Positions 1-7,385 of a stretch of 64,000 nt of DNA are shown here, in pieces (position 1 is the stretch's first letter; each line of letters opens with the position of its first letter). Source of the stretch: Erythrobacter sp. GTDB lineage: Bacteria; Pseudomonadota; Alphaproteobacteria; Sphingomonadales; Sphingomonadaceae. The position numbers were made by a program, and so were the translations under genes. Below the pieces are notes generated by a model. That model was not told where the DNA came from, ran no database searches, and saw only the letters and a program-made list of their open reading frames with translations. The DNA is taken from contig NZ_JAMWYX010000001.1 in assembly GCF_024305245.1 (NCBI RefSeq), forward strand, positions 372,001-436,000, given 5' to 3'.

Positions 1-5
1 CGTGC

Positions 6-1202
6 TCATGCGAACAGCCCGGCGATAGCATTGACAATCCGATCAATCGGACCCGCCACCGCGACGTCATCGCGCGCGTAAAGCGGAATGCGTGCAGGCG
101 CGACGCCGGGCGCGGTGACTTCGAGCACGGCGACCTCCTGCCCTGCCGCGATCGGGGCGCGCAGCGGTCCTTCGTAGCGAATGGTCGCGCTAAGCTTTCC
201 CGTGCTCCCGCGCGGCATGTTCACTGTGACGGCGCTTCCTGCGATGAGCGGCACATCCCGCGCATCGCCATTCTGCACCAGCGCCTCGCCCACTACCGCC
301 TCGGGCGCGAACAGGCGGCGGCGGTCGAACGCGGCAAAGCCCCACTCCATATAGCTGCGCGCCAATCGTCCCCTGAGGCGACCGTTCTCCACCCCGGCCA
401 GCACCAGCACCAGCCTTTGACCATCGCGCCGCGCGGTCCCGAGATAGGTGAAACCCGATTCGTTGGTGAACCCGGTCTTGATCCCATCAGCGCCGGGCGT
501 ACGACCGATCAGCGGATCATGGTTGATCTGCGCGATACCTTTGTAGTCGAAGCCCTTGCGTCCGACATAATAACCGAACTTGTCGCGGTGCCGTGTCACC
601 ATCGCCTGCGCGAGGCGCACAAGATCGCTGGCGGTGGTAAAGGTGTACCCTTCGTCGGGAAAGCCGTTGGGTGAGGCGAAATGGCTTCCGCTCATGCCGA
701 GCGCGCGTGCGGCTTCGTTCATCGCTGCCGTCCATGCCGGGACAGAGCCCGCCTGCCCGGCAGCCAGAACCGCAGCCCCATCATTGGCCGATACATTGGC
801 GATGCCGAGCAGAAGATCGTCCACCCGCACGCGTTCGCCTGCATCGAGGAACATCGTCGACCCAGTGCGCCGCCATTCGCGAGCGGTATCGGGGCTCATC
901 ATGAAGATCTGCGCCGGATCGAGCCGGCCTTGTTCGATCAGCTCGAACGCCAGATAGAGCGTCATCGCCTTGGTAACCGACGCCGGCATGAAGCGCCGGT
1001 CGGGGTTGCGGGCGTGGAGCACCTGGCCGCTGGTGATGTCGACCAGCAACGCCACCGGCGCTTCGTTAGCAAGCGGAACCGCAGGAACGACAGGCTCGCT
1101 CGTACGCTGCGCGCCCGCAGGCGATATCACTGCGGCGAGCAGAATCAGCAGCAGGGCCGGGCGAAATTTGAGAATGGCAATCACGGCGCAAGCTATAGCC
1201 AC
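6..1202 (-). CDS. D-alanyl-D-alanine carboxypeptidase (S11 / low-mass PBP)
   Basis: This is a periplasmic serine DD-peptidase that trims the terminal D-Ala from peptidoglycan stem peptides. All three active-site motifs are visible: S75-V-T-K78, S138-A-N140 and K242-T-G244. An N-terminal hydrophobic stretch (about residues 13-31, ending AGA) looks like a cleaved signal peptide. The part after about residue 290 fits the small beta-rich C-terminal domain of DacA/DacC proteins, and the final residues could be an amphipathic membrane anchor. The start is GTG, chosen because a G-rich stretch lies just upstream. A second GTG at 1184 would give a cleaner signal peptide and remains possible. At 398 residues it has normal family length. 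The lytic transglycosylase gene lies upstream on the same strand, 32 bp away, so the two may be co-transcribed cell-wall enzymes. Confidence 0.93.
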   Translation of the reverse strand: MAIACAVIAILKFRPALLLILLAAVISPAGAQRTSEPVVPAVPLANEAPVALLVDITSGQVLHARNPDRRFMPASVTKAMTLYLAFELIEQGRLDPAQIFMMSPDTAREWRRTGSTMFLDAGERVRVDDLLLGIANVSANDGAAVLAAGQAGSVPAWTAAMNEAARALGMSGSHFASPNGFPDEGYTFTTASDLVRLAQAMVTRHRDKFGYYVGRKGFDYKGIAQINHDPLIGRTPGADGIKTGFTNESGFTYLGTARRDGQRLVLVLAGVENGRLRGRLARSYMEWGFAAFDRRRLFAPEAVVGEALVQNGDARDVPLIAGSAVTVNMPRGSTGKLSATIRYEGPLRAPIAAGQEVAVLEVTAPGVAPARIPLYARDDVAVAGPIDRIVNAIAGLFA

Positions 1203-1234
1203 ACCCCCCGCCCTTGGCGAGGCGTGCGCTGCCC

Positions 1235-2287
1235 TCAGTTCACGATTTCATCGGCCAAAAGCCCCACACTCATCGCGTAATAGTTGGAGCAGTTATATTC
1301 GAGGATCGAGCGGTAGTTGCTGGTCAGTAGCCATGCCGGAGCGCCCGGCCCGTCTGGCTGGAACAGCGAGACCATTACCGCATCAGCCAATCCGCCCTGC
1401 GCCACCACGCCGAGCGCGCGCCATTCGGCAACCGTCTTCCAAACGCTATGCCGCTCGTGCACCCGCGGGCAGAGCGGTGCGACCAGTTCGGTTTTGTAGG
1501 CATCGACATCGAAGCCCGAAGGGACATAGGCCCGCACGCCCCACGGTTGGCCCGGACGCCATCCCGCATCGCGGAAATAGTTGGCGATGGAGGCAAAGGT
1601 GTCGGCGCGGTTGGAGAAAATGTCGGCGCGCCCGTCCCCGTCGCCATCGGTAGCGAGCCGCAGGTAGACGCTCGGCAGGAATTGCGGGTTGCCGAAAGCT
1701 CCGGCGTAGCTACCGACCAGTTGCGACCGGGCAAAGCCCCTGTCGGCGATCTTGAGCAGAGCGATGAACTCGCCTTCGAATAGCTCGCGCCGCCGCCCTT
1801 CCCACGCCAGCGTGGCGAGGCTGCGGGAGAGATCGAAATCGCCCTTGATCCTGCCGTAGCTGGTCTCATGACCGAAGATCGCGACGATGATCGCACCGGG
1901 CACGCCGGTTTCGCGCTCGATCCGGGCGAGTAGATCGCGGTGCTGGGTGTAGACAGCCCGCCCGCTGCCGATCCGCGCACCATTAACGTGGGTGGCGATG
2001 TAGGGCGCAAGTGGCGGGTAGCCCTGCACCGTGGCGCTGCCGGGCTGGTTGCGATCGAGCCGGATCACACGATCATTCGGGGTGAGGCCGGCGGTCATCC
2101 GGTCGATTGTCGCGCTGCTCACCCCTTCCGCCCGCGCGCGCGCTTTCAGCACCTCGACATAGGCATCGAACGGAAGCCCCAGTTGATCGGGCGACTGCGC
2201 GGTCGCGGGTGCCAGCACGGCGCTGGTGCCGAACAGGGAGACTGCGGCAAGCGCAAGACAGGCGACGGGGAGCAAGCGATGAATCAT
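1235..2287 (-). CDS. Lytic murein transglycosylase, MltB/SLT_2 family
   Basis: This exported enzyme cleaves the MurNAc-GlcNAc bond of peptidoglycan with formation of anhydro-MurNAc. The catalytic glutamate is E141 in the G-H-E-T-S-Y-G motif. An internal aspartate/glycine-rich stretch (TDGDGDGRADIF) and the later Y/N-rich region are typical of the MltB-like catalytic domain. Residues 1-31 form a signal peptide ending in ATAQ. The reading frame stays open 13 codons further upstream to a TTG, but ATG at 2287 is preferred because it places the hydrophobic leader directly at the N-terminus. Length is 350 residues. The C-terminus carries no peptidoglycan-binding repeat, as in the soluble or short members. 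It sits upstream of a DD-carboxypeptidase gene on the same strand. Confidence 0.9.
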   Translation of the reverse strand: MIHRLLPVACLALAAVSLFGTSAVLAPATAQSPDQLGLPFDAYVEVLKARARAEGVSSATIDRMTAGLTPNDRVIRLDRNQPGSATVQGYPPLAPYIATHVNGARIGSGRAVYTQHRDLLARIERETGVPGAIIVAIFGHETSYGRIKGDFDLSRSLATLAWEGRRRELFEGEFIALLKIADRGFARSQLVGSYAGAFGNPQFLPSVYLRLATDGDGDGRADIFSNRADTFASIANYFRDAGWRPGQPWGVRAYVPSGFDVDAYKTELVAPLCPRVHERHSVWKTVAEWRALGVVAQGGLADAVMVSLFQPDGPGAPAWLLTSNYRSILEYNCSNYYAMSVGLLADEIVN

Positions 2288-2376
2288 GTCCAAGGGGATG
2301 TCATACCTTTGCTGAATTCCCAACAACCGAAGTATGGTGACTTGTGAATCCGGCTTGGCTACAGAGCGCGCCGTGC

Positions 2377-2466
2377 GGACAGGTGGCCGAGTGGTTTAAG
2401 GCAGCGGTCTTGAAAACCGCCGAGGGTGCAAGCCCTCCGTGGGTTCGAATCCCACCCTGTCCGCCA
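2377..2466 (+). tRNA. tRNA-Ser (anticodon UGA)
   Basis: The sequence folds as a class II tRNA. The acceptor stem GGACAGG pairs with CCTGTCC, followed by discriminator G and an encoded CCA (2464-2466). The anticodon stem is GCGGT/ACCGC (2404-2408 and 2416-2420) around loop CTTGAAA, giving anticodon TGA at 2411-2413. A long variable arm (GAGGG...CCCTC) and the T arm GTGGG-TTCGAAT-CCCAC are present. The long variable arm together with UGA identifies tRNA-Ser, which reads UCA and related UCN codons. It stands alone between the lytic transglycosylase gene (divergent) and the remnant downstream of lpd. Confidence 0.98.
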
Positions 2467-2751
2467 TGCAAGCCCTAAAAATGGCGGAAATGCTAGGTTT
2501 TCCACATTTACCGGCACCCAAACTAACCAATTCGCTCACCAAAATATGACCGATTGTGCCGGATCGTGGCCGCTCGTGACGGGTGGTTATGGCTGGAGGG
2601 TTTATCCCCGGCGGCTGTCTGGACAACAGTCATTGTCCGCCCTGACAGGGGTGTGGGGGGGGTGTTTGCAGCCGTGACGGGTGCGGCGGACGGTGCGTCC
2701 GCACAAAGGCGAGCAATCATGCGGCTCTCGGTGCGGCGCTCACCAGCGGCC
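2467..2751. other. Intergenic stretch after tRNA-Ser, no supported gene
   Basis: No reading frame here has a convincing ribosome site, codon pattern or recognisable motif. The first 90 bases or so (2480-2560) are clearly more AT-rich than the rest of the window, which is unusual here. The remainder has poly-G and direct-repeat-like runs (for example GTGTGGGGGGGG near 2650). It may be a scar of past recombination next to a tRNA gene, but no integrase fragment or duplicated tRNA 3' end could be seen. Confidence 0.4.
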
Positions 2752-3032
2752 CTAACCGATCGTGGCTTGCACTTGCTCCACTTGTCGCGCGAGTCGCAGC
2801 ACGTCCGCCGTTGCCGTTTCAGCATCACCCGGCCATGCAAATAGGCGGCGCATGTCACGCTCTAGATCAACCGTGCCGCTAGTGTGCACCAGCCCGAATC
2901 CGCCTGCGCCAGCAGCGCTGTGCCGATGGGCGCAATCATCCCTTCGAACCGTTCGAGACTGGCGAGCCAGCGCGCGCCCATTTCTCCCGCCCAGTCTTCA
3001 CCCTTGAGGGCTTCGGGTGCTGCCTGATTCAT
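2752..3032 (-). pseudogene. Frameshifted gene remnant (N-terminus resembles SAM methyltransferases)
   Basis: An ATG at 3032 lies 11 bases after the lpd stop and is preceded by AAGGA at good spacing, so translation should start. The frame runs 56 codons to TAG at 2862. The opening (WAGEMGARW, then RFEGMIAPIG) resembles, from memory, the N-terminus of class I SAM-dependent methyltransferases, but the GxGxG cofactor motif never appears. After about codon 46 a different frame stays open to TAG at 2752 and gives a plausible amphipathic end (LRLARQVEQV). A small protein of about 92 residues broken by one frameshift would also fit. The family assignment is weak. The disruption itself is visible. Confidence 0.4.
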
Positions 3033-3043
3033 CAGCTATTCCT

Positions 3044-4453
3044 TTAAAAGTGGATCGCCCGCCCGTACGCATCGAGCACGCTTTCATGCATCATTTCGCT
3101 CAGCGTCGGGTGCGGGAAGACGGTTTGCATCAGTTCGGCCTCTGTCGTCTCCAGCACCTTGCCGACGGTGTAGCCCTGGATCAGCTCGGTCACTTCCGCG
3201 CCGACCATGTGCGCGCCCAGCAGTTCGCCGGTCTTGGCGTCGAAGATGGTCTTGATGAAGCCTTCCGCCTCACCCAGCGCGATGGCCTTGCCGTTACCGA
3301 TGAAGGGGAAGTTGCCGACTTTGATCTCGCGCCCGGCTTCCTTCGCCCTGGCTTCGGTCAGGCCGACGCTGGCGACCTGCGGGTGGCAATAGGTGCAACC
3401 GGGAATGGCGTTGCGGTCAAGCGGGTGCGGGTGGACGTTTGTGTTGCCCAGTTCCTGCGCGATGGCTTCGGCGGCGGTGACGCCTTCGTGGCTCGCCTTG
3501 TGCGCCAGCCAAGGACCGGGCGTGCAATCGCCGATGGCCCACAGCCCCTTGGTCTTGGTGCGGCCATAGGGATCGATCTGGATGAAGCCGCGATCCATCT
3601 CCGCCAGCTTGTCGAGCCCGATATTCTCGGTGTTCGGCACGATGCCGATCGCGACGATCACGTGGGTGAAGTCCTGCGGCGCGGCTTTGCTGGACTTGTC
3701 CTTGATGGTGGCGGTGATGCCCTTATCGCTGACCTTCACGTCCTCGACACCCGCACCGGTCATGATGGTGATGCCCTGCTTCTTCAGCGACTTTTCGAGG
3801 AAGGTCGAGACGTCCGCATCCTCCACCGGCACGATCCGGTCGAGCATTTCCACCACGGTCACGTCAACGCCGAGATCGTTGTAGAAGCTGGCGAATTCGA
3901 TCCCGATTGCACCCGATCCGATCACCAGCAGCTTTTCCGGAAGTTCGGTGGGGGTCATCGCATGGCGATATGTCCAAACGCGCTTTCCGTCAGCCGGGGC
4001 AAACGGCAGGTCGCGCGCGCGCGCGCCGGTGGCAACGATGATGTGCTTGGCGGACAGGGCTTTCTCGCCCTTTTCGCCCTTCACCGTGAGAGAAGTCGCG
4101 CCGGTCAGCGTGCCCTCGCCCATATGGACGGTGATCTTGTTCTTCTTCATCAGGTGGCCAATGCCCTGATTGAGCTGTTTCGCCACCCCGCGGCTGCGCT
4201 TCACGATCGCGCCCAGATCCGCCTCGATCCCCTTGGCGACGAGGCCGTAATCGCCCGCGTGCTGCATGTAGTGGAATATCTCGGCCGAACGCAGCATCGC
4301 CTTGGTCGGAATGCAGCCCCAATTGAGGCAGATGCCGCCGAGGTTCTCGCGTTCAACAATCGCGGTCTTCAACCCCAACTGCGCGCAGCGAATCGCCGCC
4401 ACATAGCCGCCGGGGCCGGAACCGAGCACAATCACGTCATAATCATTAGCCAT
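3044..4453 (-). CDS. lpd: Dihydrolipoyl dehydrogenase (E3)
   Basis: This FAD flavoprotein reoxidises dihydrolipoamide with NAD+ in 2-oxoacid dehydrogenase complexes. The FAD-binding motif GSGPGG is at 11-16. The redox-active disulfide is C42-L-N-W-G-C47 within GGICLNWGCIPTK. The NAD-binding GSGAIG lies in the middle, the second FAD motif is AIGD, and the C-terminal catalytic dyad is H448-P-x-x-x-E453 (HPTLSE). The length of 469 residues is typical. The E2 gene pdhC is nearby on the same strand, upstream of the thioesterase, so this is probably the pyruvate dehydrogenase E3, although E3 is often shared with other complexes. A palindromic repeat lies just upstream of the start, between this gene and the thioesterase gene. 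Confidence 0.97.
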   Translation of the reverse strand: MANDYDVIVLGSGPGGYVAAIRCAQLGLKTAIVERENLGGICLNWGCIPTKAMLRSAEIFHYMQHAGDYGLVAKGIEADLGAIVKRSRGVAKQLNQGIGHLMKKNKITVHMGEGTLTGATSLTVKGEKGEKALSAKHIIVATGARARDLPFAPADGKRVWTYRHAMTPTELPEKLLVIGSGAIGIEFASFYNDLGVDVTVVEMLDRIVPVEDADVSTFLEKSLKKQGITIMTGAGVEDVKVSDKGITATIKDKSSKAAPQDFTHVIVAIGIVPNTENIGLDKLAEMDRGFIQIDPYGRTKTKGLWAIGDCTPGPWLAHKASHEGVTAAEAIAQELGNTNVHPHPLDRNAIPGCTYCHPQVASVGLTEARAKEAGREIKVGNFPFIGNGKAIALGEAEGFIKTIFDAKTGELLGAHMVGAEVTELIQGYTVGKVLETTEAELMQTVFPHPTLSEMMHESVLDAYGRAIHF

Positions 4454-4476
4454 TGGTATTTCCCGTCAATTCAAAA

Positions 4477-4568
4477 CCGTTCAGGCTGAGCTTGTCGAAG
4501 CCCTGCCCTTCCTTTTGCCCGGTGGCGAAGGAAGAAGGGCAGCCCTTCGACAAGCTCAGGGCGAACGG
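4477..4568. repeat. Palindromic REP-like element, copy 1
   Basis: Two long arms face each other. The left arm reads CCGTTCAGGCTGAGCTTGTCG onward from 4477, and the right arm contains CTTCGACAAGCTCAGGGCG at 4545-4563 and ends GAACGG at 4568. The arms pair almost completely and would form a long hairpin between the thioesterase and lpd genes. The outer 26 bases of the right arm (4543-4568) are identical to those of the copy at 33165-33190. Elements with this core are, from general knowledge, dispersed widely in Sphingomonadales genomes. The right arm extends into the thioesterase coding sequence and provides its stop codon. Confidence 0.85.
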
Positions 4569-4945
4569 GTGTGGGTTGGTAGTGCAATTGCGCGGGGGCG
4601 ATCATCCTCGCCCAGCAGCACGAATTTGAAGGTGCCTTGGGCAACCTTGGTGGTGGCCTCGCCATTGCGTGTCCGAGCGATGGCTTCGGCAGCGATGGTG
4701 AGCGAGGTGGTGCCGGTGGCGGCGACTTCGCAGTAAACGCTGAGTTCGTCGCCGACGGCCATCGCGCCGGGAAAGGCGAAGTCAGTCGCGGAAACCACCA
4801 CCGCCTTGCCCTGCCCCACTCGGCTTGCAAGGGAGCCTGCGCCTAGCGCCATCTGCGCCATGAGCCACCCGCCAAACACCCCGCCATAGGGGTTGGTATC
4901 GGCCGGCATGGCGGTGACGCGGATCTGGGGGGGGCGGGCAGTCAT
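4556..4945 (-). CDS. Acyl-CoA thioesterase, hotdog fold (YciA-like)
   Basis: This is a small single-domain hotdog protein predicted to hydrolyse acyl-CoA thioesters. The N-terminal [13 protein letters not shown] followed by AQMALGAG matches the long central helix region of YciA/BFIT-type thioesterases. The beta-strand segment with VGDELSVYCEV is also typical. ATG at 4945 is supported by a GGAG nine bases upstream. At 129 residues it is near the normal size for one domain. The last few residues and the TGA stop are encoded by the arm of the palindromic repeat, so the natural C-terminus may have been replaced by the repeat. The N-terminus overlaps the extended tail of the upstream membrane protein in another frame. 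Confidence 0.85.
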   Translation of the reverse strand: MTARPPQIRVTAMPADTNPYGGVFGGWLMAQMALGAGSLASRVGQGKAVVVSATDFAFPGAMAVGDELSVYCEVAATGTTSLTIAAEAIARTRNGEATTKVAQGTFKFVLLGEDDRPRAIALPTHTRSP

Positions 4946-5366
4946 TCACCAAGTCTCCGCCCTGACTTAAATGACGCCCGAACCAAACGGATGCTGCGAT
5001 AAGACCGGCGACTGCGCCCATTGCTGCCCAAATGAGCATACCAGCCATCACAATCTCGATGTTGCCCTGCCAAAACACGACACTTAAAGCGATTCCCCCG
5101 ACCGCTCCTGCAATGCAGCCAAAAACAGCTAGCTTTCGGAAATCCCCGTCCAAATGCAGCTTGCGGGCTAACCAGAGCGTGGGCAAGCCAACCACTAAAC
5201 CCCCGATGATTCCGATGACAAAGCTCATCGCACCAATGGCAAAGAAGGCTTCGATGGAAAAATGCTCCCCACGAACGAGTGACAATGCAGCGAAGCCAGT
5301 GGGGATCGTGATTGCAACAGCGAGTGCCGTCACCATGAACCGGCCAGCTTCAACCAGTAACCTCAC
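4782..5366 (-). CDS. Small four-helix integral membrane protein, possibly frameshifted at the C-terminus
   Basis: No family is recognised. Starting at the GTG that overlaps the pdhC stop (GTGA), the protein has four hydrophobic segments at about residues 11-30, 39-64, 80-98 and 104-126. A short basic stretch ([12 protein letters not shown]) lies between the second and third. After about residue 140 the sequence becomes proline- and arginine-rich and simply translates the thioesterase gene out of frame for about 160 bp. A one-base shift near 4970 would let it end at a TGA overlapping the thioesterase ATG, the usual coupled arrangement. Either the tail is unstructured or there is a frameshift. 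The membrane part is likely real. Confidence 0.6.
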   Translation of the reverse strand: MRLLVEAGRFMVTALAVAITIPTGFAALSLVRGEHFSIEAFFAIGAMSFVIGIIGGLVVGLPTLWLARKLHLDGDFRKLAVFGCIAGAVGGIALSVVFWQGNIEIVMAGMLIWAAMGAVAGLIAASVWFGRHLSQGGDLVNDCPPPPDPRHRHAGRYQPLWRGVWRVAHGADGARRRLPCKPSGAGQGGGGFRD

Positions 5367-6784
5367 ACCACCAGCCCCATCGGGTTCTCGCACAGCTGCT
5401 TGATCGCCTCCATCAGCTGCGCGCCGTCCGCGCCGTCGATGGCGCGGTGGTCGAAGCTGCCCGAGGCGTGGAGCACCGTCGCCACCTCGATCGCACCGTT
5501 GACCACATAGGGCTGCTTCTGTCCGGCTCCCACGGCGAGGATCATGCCCTGCGGCGGGTTGATCACCGCGTCGAACTGCTTGATCCCGAACATGCCAAGG
5601 TTGGAAAGGCTCGCCGTGCCGCCTTGATATTCGTGCGGTTGCAGCTTGCCATCGCGAGCCTTGCCCGCGAGCGTCTTCATCTCGGTCGAGATCGCGGCGA
5701 GGCCCTTGGTGTCGGCATGGGTGATAACCGGCGTGATCAGGCCCGAAGGCGCGGCCACCGCCACCGATACGTCAGCGCGTTCGTAACGGCGCAGCGTGTC
5801 GCCCTGGAAGCTGACATTGCACTGCGGCACGCGCATCAGCGCGCGGGCGAGCGCCTTGATCAGCAGATCGTTGACCGACAGCTTCACACCGTCCGGCTCC
5901 AGCGATGTGTTCAGTTGGGCACGCAGTTCCAGCAGCGGATCGAGCCGGATGTCGATGGTGAGGTAGAAGTGCGGGATCGTCTGCTTGCTCTCGGTGAGGC
6001 GGCGGGCGATGACCTTGCGCACACCCGACAGCTTCTCGTCGGTGAACGGCGCGCCGCCTTCGACGGCAGGGGCCGGAGTGGGTGTCCGCGTGGCAGCGCT
6101 CGCGGTTGGCGTGGGCGCCGATGTTGCAGCACCGGGCGAGAAGTTTTCGACGTCGTCTTTCACGATCCGGCCATTGGGGCCGCTGCCCTTGACCTGCGCC
6201 AGATCGATCCCCTTGTCCGCTGCGATCCGCTTTGCCAGGGGCGAGGCGATGATGCGCTCGCCATCGCCTTGGGCCGGTTCCGCCTGCGCTGCCGGGATGT
6301 CCTTGTCCGGAACCCCGGAGCCGGTGACGGATGCTGCACCGCCGCCGCCCATGGCCGCCTCGACATCGCCTTTCGTAATCTTGCCATTAGGACCCGTGCC
6401 TTCAAGACCGGCAAGATCAATGCCATTGGCCTCTGCCAGACGCTGCGCGGTGGGCGTAGCGGCGGGGCCATTGTTTGCGGGTGCGGGTGCGGGAGCAGGT
6501 TCGGAAGACCCGGCAGGCTTCGAGGCTGGAGCCTCATCCTCGCCCTCAACCGTCAGCCGCGCGATTACCGCGCCGACTTTCACGTTCTCGGTCCCGGCTT
6601 CGATCAGGATTTCGGCGATCACGCCTTCGTCCACCGCTTCGAACTCCATCGTCGCCTTGTCGGTCTCGATCTCGGCCATGATGTCGCCCGATTGCACCGT
6701 GTCACCGACGCTCACCAGCCACTTTGCCAGCGTGCCCTCTTCCATCGTGGGCGACAATGCCGGCATCTTGATATCCAAGGCCAT
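5363..6784 (-). CDS. pdhC: Pyruvate dehydrogenase E2, dihydrolipoyllysine acetyltransferase, with two subunit-binding domains
   Basis: This is the core acetyltransferase of pyruvate dehydrogenase, moving acetyl groups from lipoyl-lysine to CoA. Residues 1-80 form one lipoyl domain with the modified lysine K43 in [10 protein letters not shown]. An Ala/Pro linker follows. There are then two peripheral-subunit-binding domains, at about 110-145 ([20 protein letters not shown]) and 180-215 ([20 protein letters not shown]). The catalytic domain runs from about 250 to 473, with H446 in SFDHRAIDG. One binding domain is the usual number, so the duplication makes it longer than typical E2 of about 430 residues. 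ATG at 6784 begins the conserved [14 protein letters not shown]. The frame is open further upstream but without similarity. E3 (lpd) is downstream. The E1 genes are not in the window. Confidence 0.96.
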   Translation of the reverse strand: MALDIKMPALSPTMEEGTLAKWLVSVGDTVQSGDIMAEIETDKATMEFEAVDEGVIAEILIEAGTENVKVGAVIARLTVEGEDEAPASKPAGSSEPAPAPAPANNGPAATPTAQRLAEANGIDLAGLEGTGPNGKITKGDVEAAMGGGGAASVTGSGVPDKDIPAAQAEPAQGDGERIIASPLAKRIAADKGIDLAQVKGSGPNGRIVKDDVENFSPGAATSAPTPTASAATRTPTPAPAVEGGAPFTDEKLSGVRKVIARRLTESKQTIPHFYLTIDIRLDPLLELRAQLNTSLEPDGVKLSVNDLLIKALARALMRVPQCNVSFQGDTLRRYERADVSVAVAAPSGLITPVITHADTKGLAAISTEMKTLAGKARDGKLQPHEYQGGTASLSNLGMFGIKQFDAVINPPQGMILAVGAGQKQPYVVNGAIEVATVLHASGSFDHRAIDGADGAQLMEAIKQLCENPMGLVV

Positions 6785-6845
6785 GATCCGCTGAAACTCC
6801 CTTGATCGATCCTTGCCCCGTTCTCTGGCCAATTCCCTAGCGTCG

Positions 6846-6873
6846 GGCAAGTGGTCAGAGTGGGGGACTTGCC
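6846..6873. promoter_or_regulatory. Inverted repeat in the pdhC / uspA divergent promoter region
   Basis: GGCAAGT (6846-6852) is repeated inverted as ACTTGCC (6867-6873) with a 14-base spacer. It lies between the start of pdhC (leftward) and the start of the UspA gene (rightward), where a shared operator would be expected. The regulator is unknown. A chance repeat cannot be excluded. Confidence 0.3.
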
Positions 6874-6922
6874 ATTCCATACGAATGCATTGATACCCTC
6901 GCACCCAACGGGGCTCGAAAAT

Positions 6923-7375
6923 ATGCGTACATTTCTGGTCATCATCGACGAAAGCGAAGAGGCGCTGGCCGCCTTGCGCTATGCCGCGCGCAGAGCCGTG
7001 GCGGTGGGCGGCGCGGTGCATTTGCTGGCGCTGGTGCCGCAGCAGAATTTCAGCGCGTTCGGCGCCGTGCAGGCGACGATCGAGGAAGAAGCGCGCGACA
7101 GGGCGGAGATGCTTGCCCACGGAGTCGCCGGCAATCTACTGGCCGAAAGCGGGATCATGCCGACCATTTCGGTCAAGATCGGCAACGGGCAGAGGATCGT
7201 CAGCGACTTTCTGGCCGAGCATGACGAAGTCGCCGCGCTGGTGCTGGGGGCAGCGAAAGGAGCAGCGCCCGGCCCGTTGGTGACGCACTTCTCGGCTGCG
7301 GCGGGGAACCTGCCCTGCCCGCTCTATATCGTCCCTGCCGATTACGACGAGACCAAGAGCGATCATCAGGTCTAG
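6923..7375 (+). CDS. Universal stress protein, UspA family
   Basis: This is a small cytoplasmic stress protein of the UspA alpha/beta fold. The first strand [20 protein letters not shown] and a final strand PLYIVP are characteristic, and [15 protein letters not shown] near the C-terminus resembles the GxxGxxx nucleotide-binding loop region but is degenerate, so ATP binding is uncertain. ATG at 6923 was chosen over upstream starts because it opens directly on the conserved first strand. Length is 150 residues. It is divergent from pdhC and ends 10 bp from the stop of rnr, tail to tail. Confidence 0.85.
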   Translation: MRTFLVIIDESEEALAALRYAARRAVAVGGAVHLLALVPQQNFSAFGAVQATIEEEARDRAEMLAHGVAGNLLAESGIMPTISVKIGNGQRIVSDFLAEHDEVAALVLGAAKGAAPGPLVTHFSAAAGNLPCPLYIVPADYDETKSDHQV

Positions 7376-7385
7376 GTCAGGGCCG

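Noticed and set aside
2523-2858. 111-codon - strand frame after tRNA-Ser
   Set aside because: Arginine/serine-rich, no ribosome site, and it overlaps the remnant of another gene. Considered as an integrase fragment, but no integrase motif was found.
3017-4489. 490-codon open frame on the + strand
   Set aside because: It is exactly antisense to lpd and is a by-product of GC-rich codons. No family motif is seen and lpd is certain.
5447-6805. 452-codon open frame on the + strand
   Set aside because: Antisense to pdhC, whose lipoyl and catalytic motifs are unmistakable.
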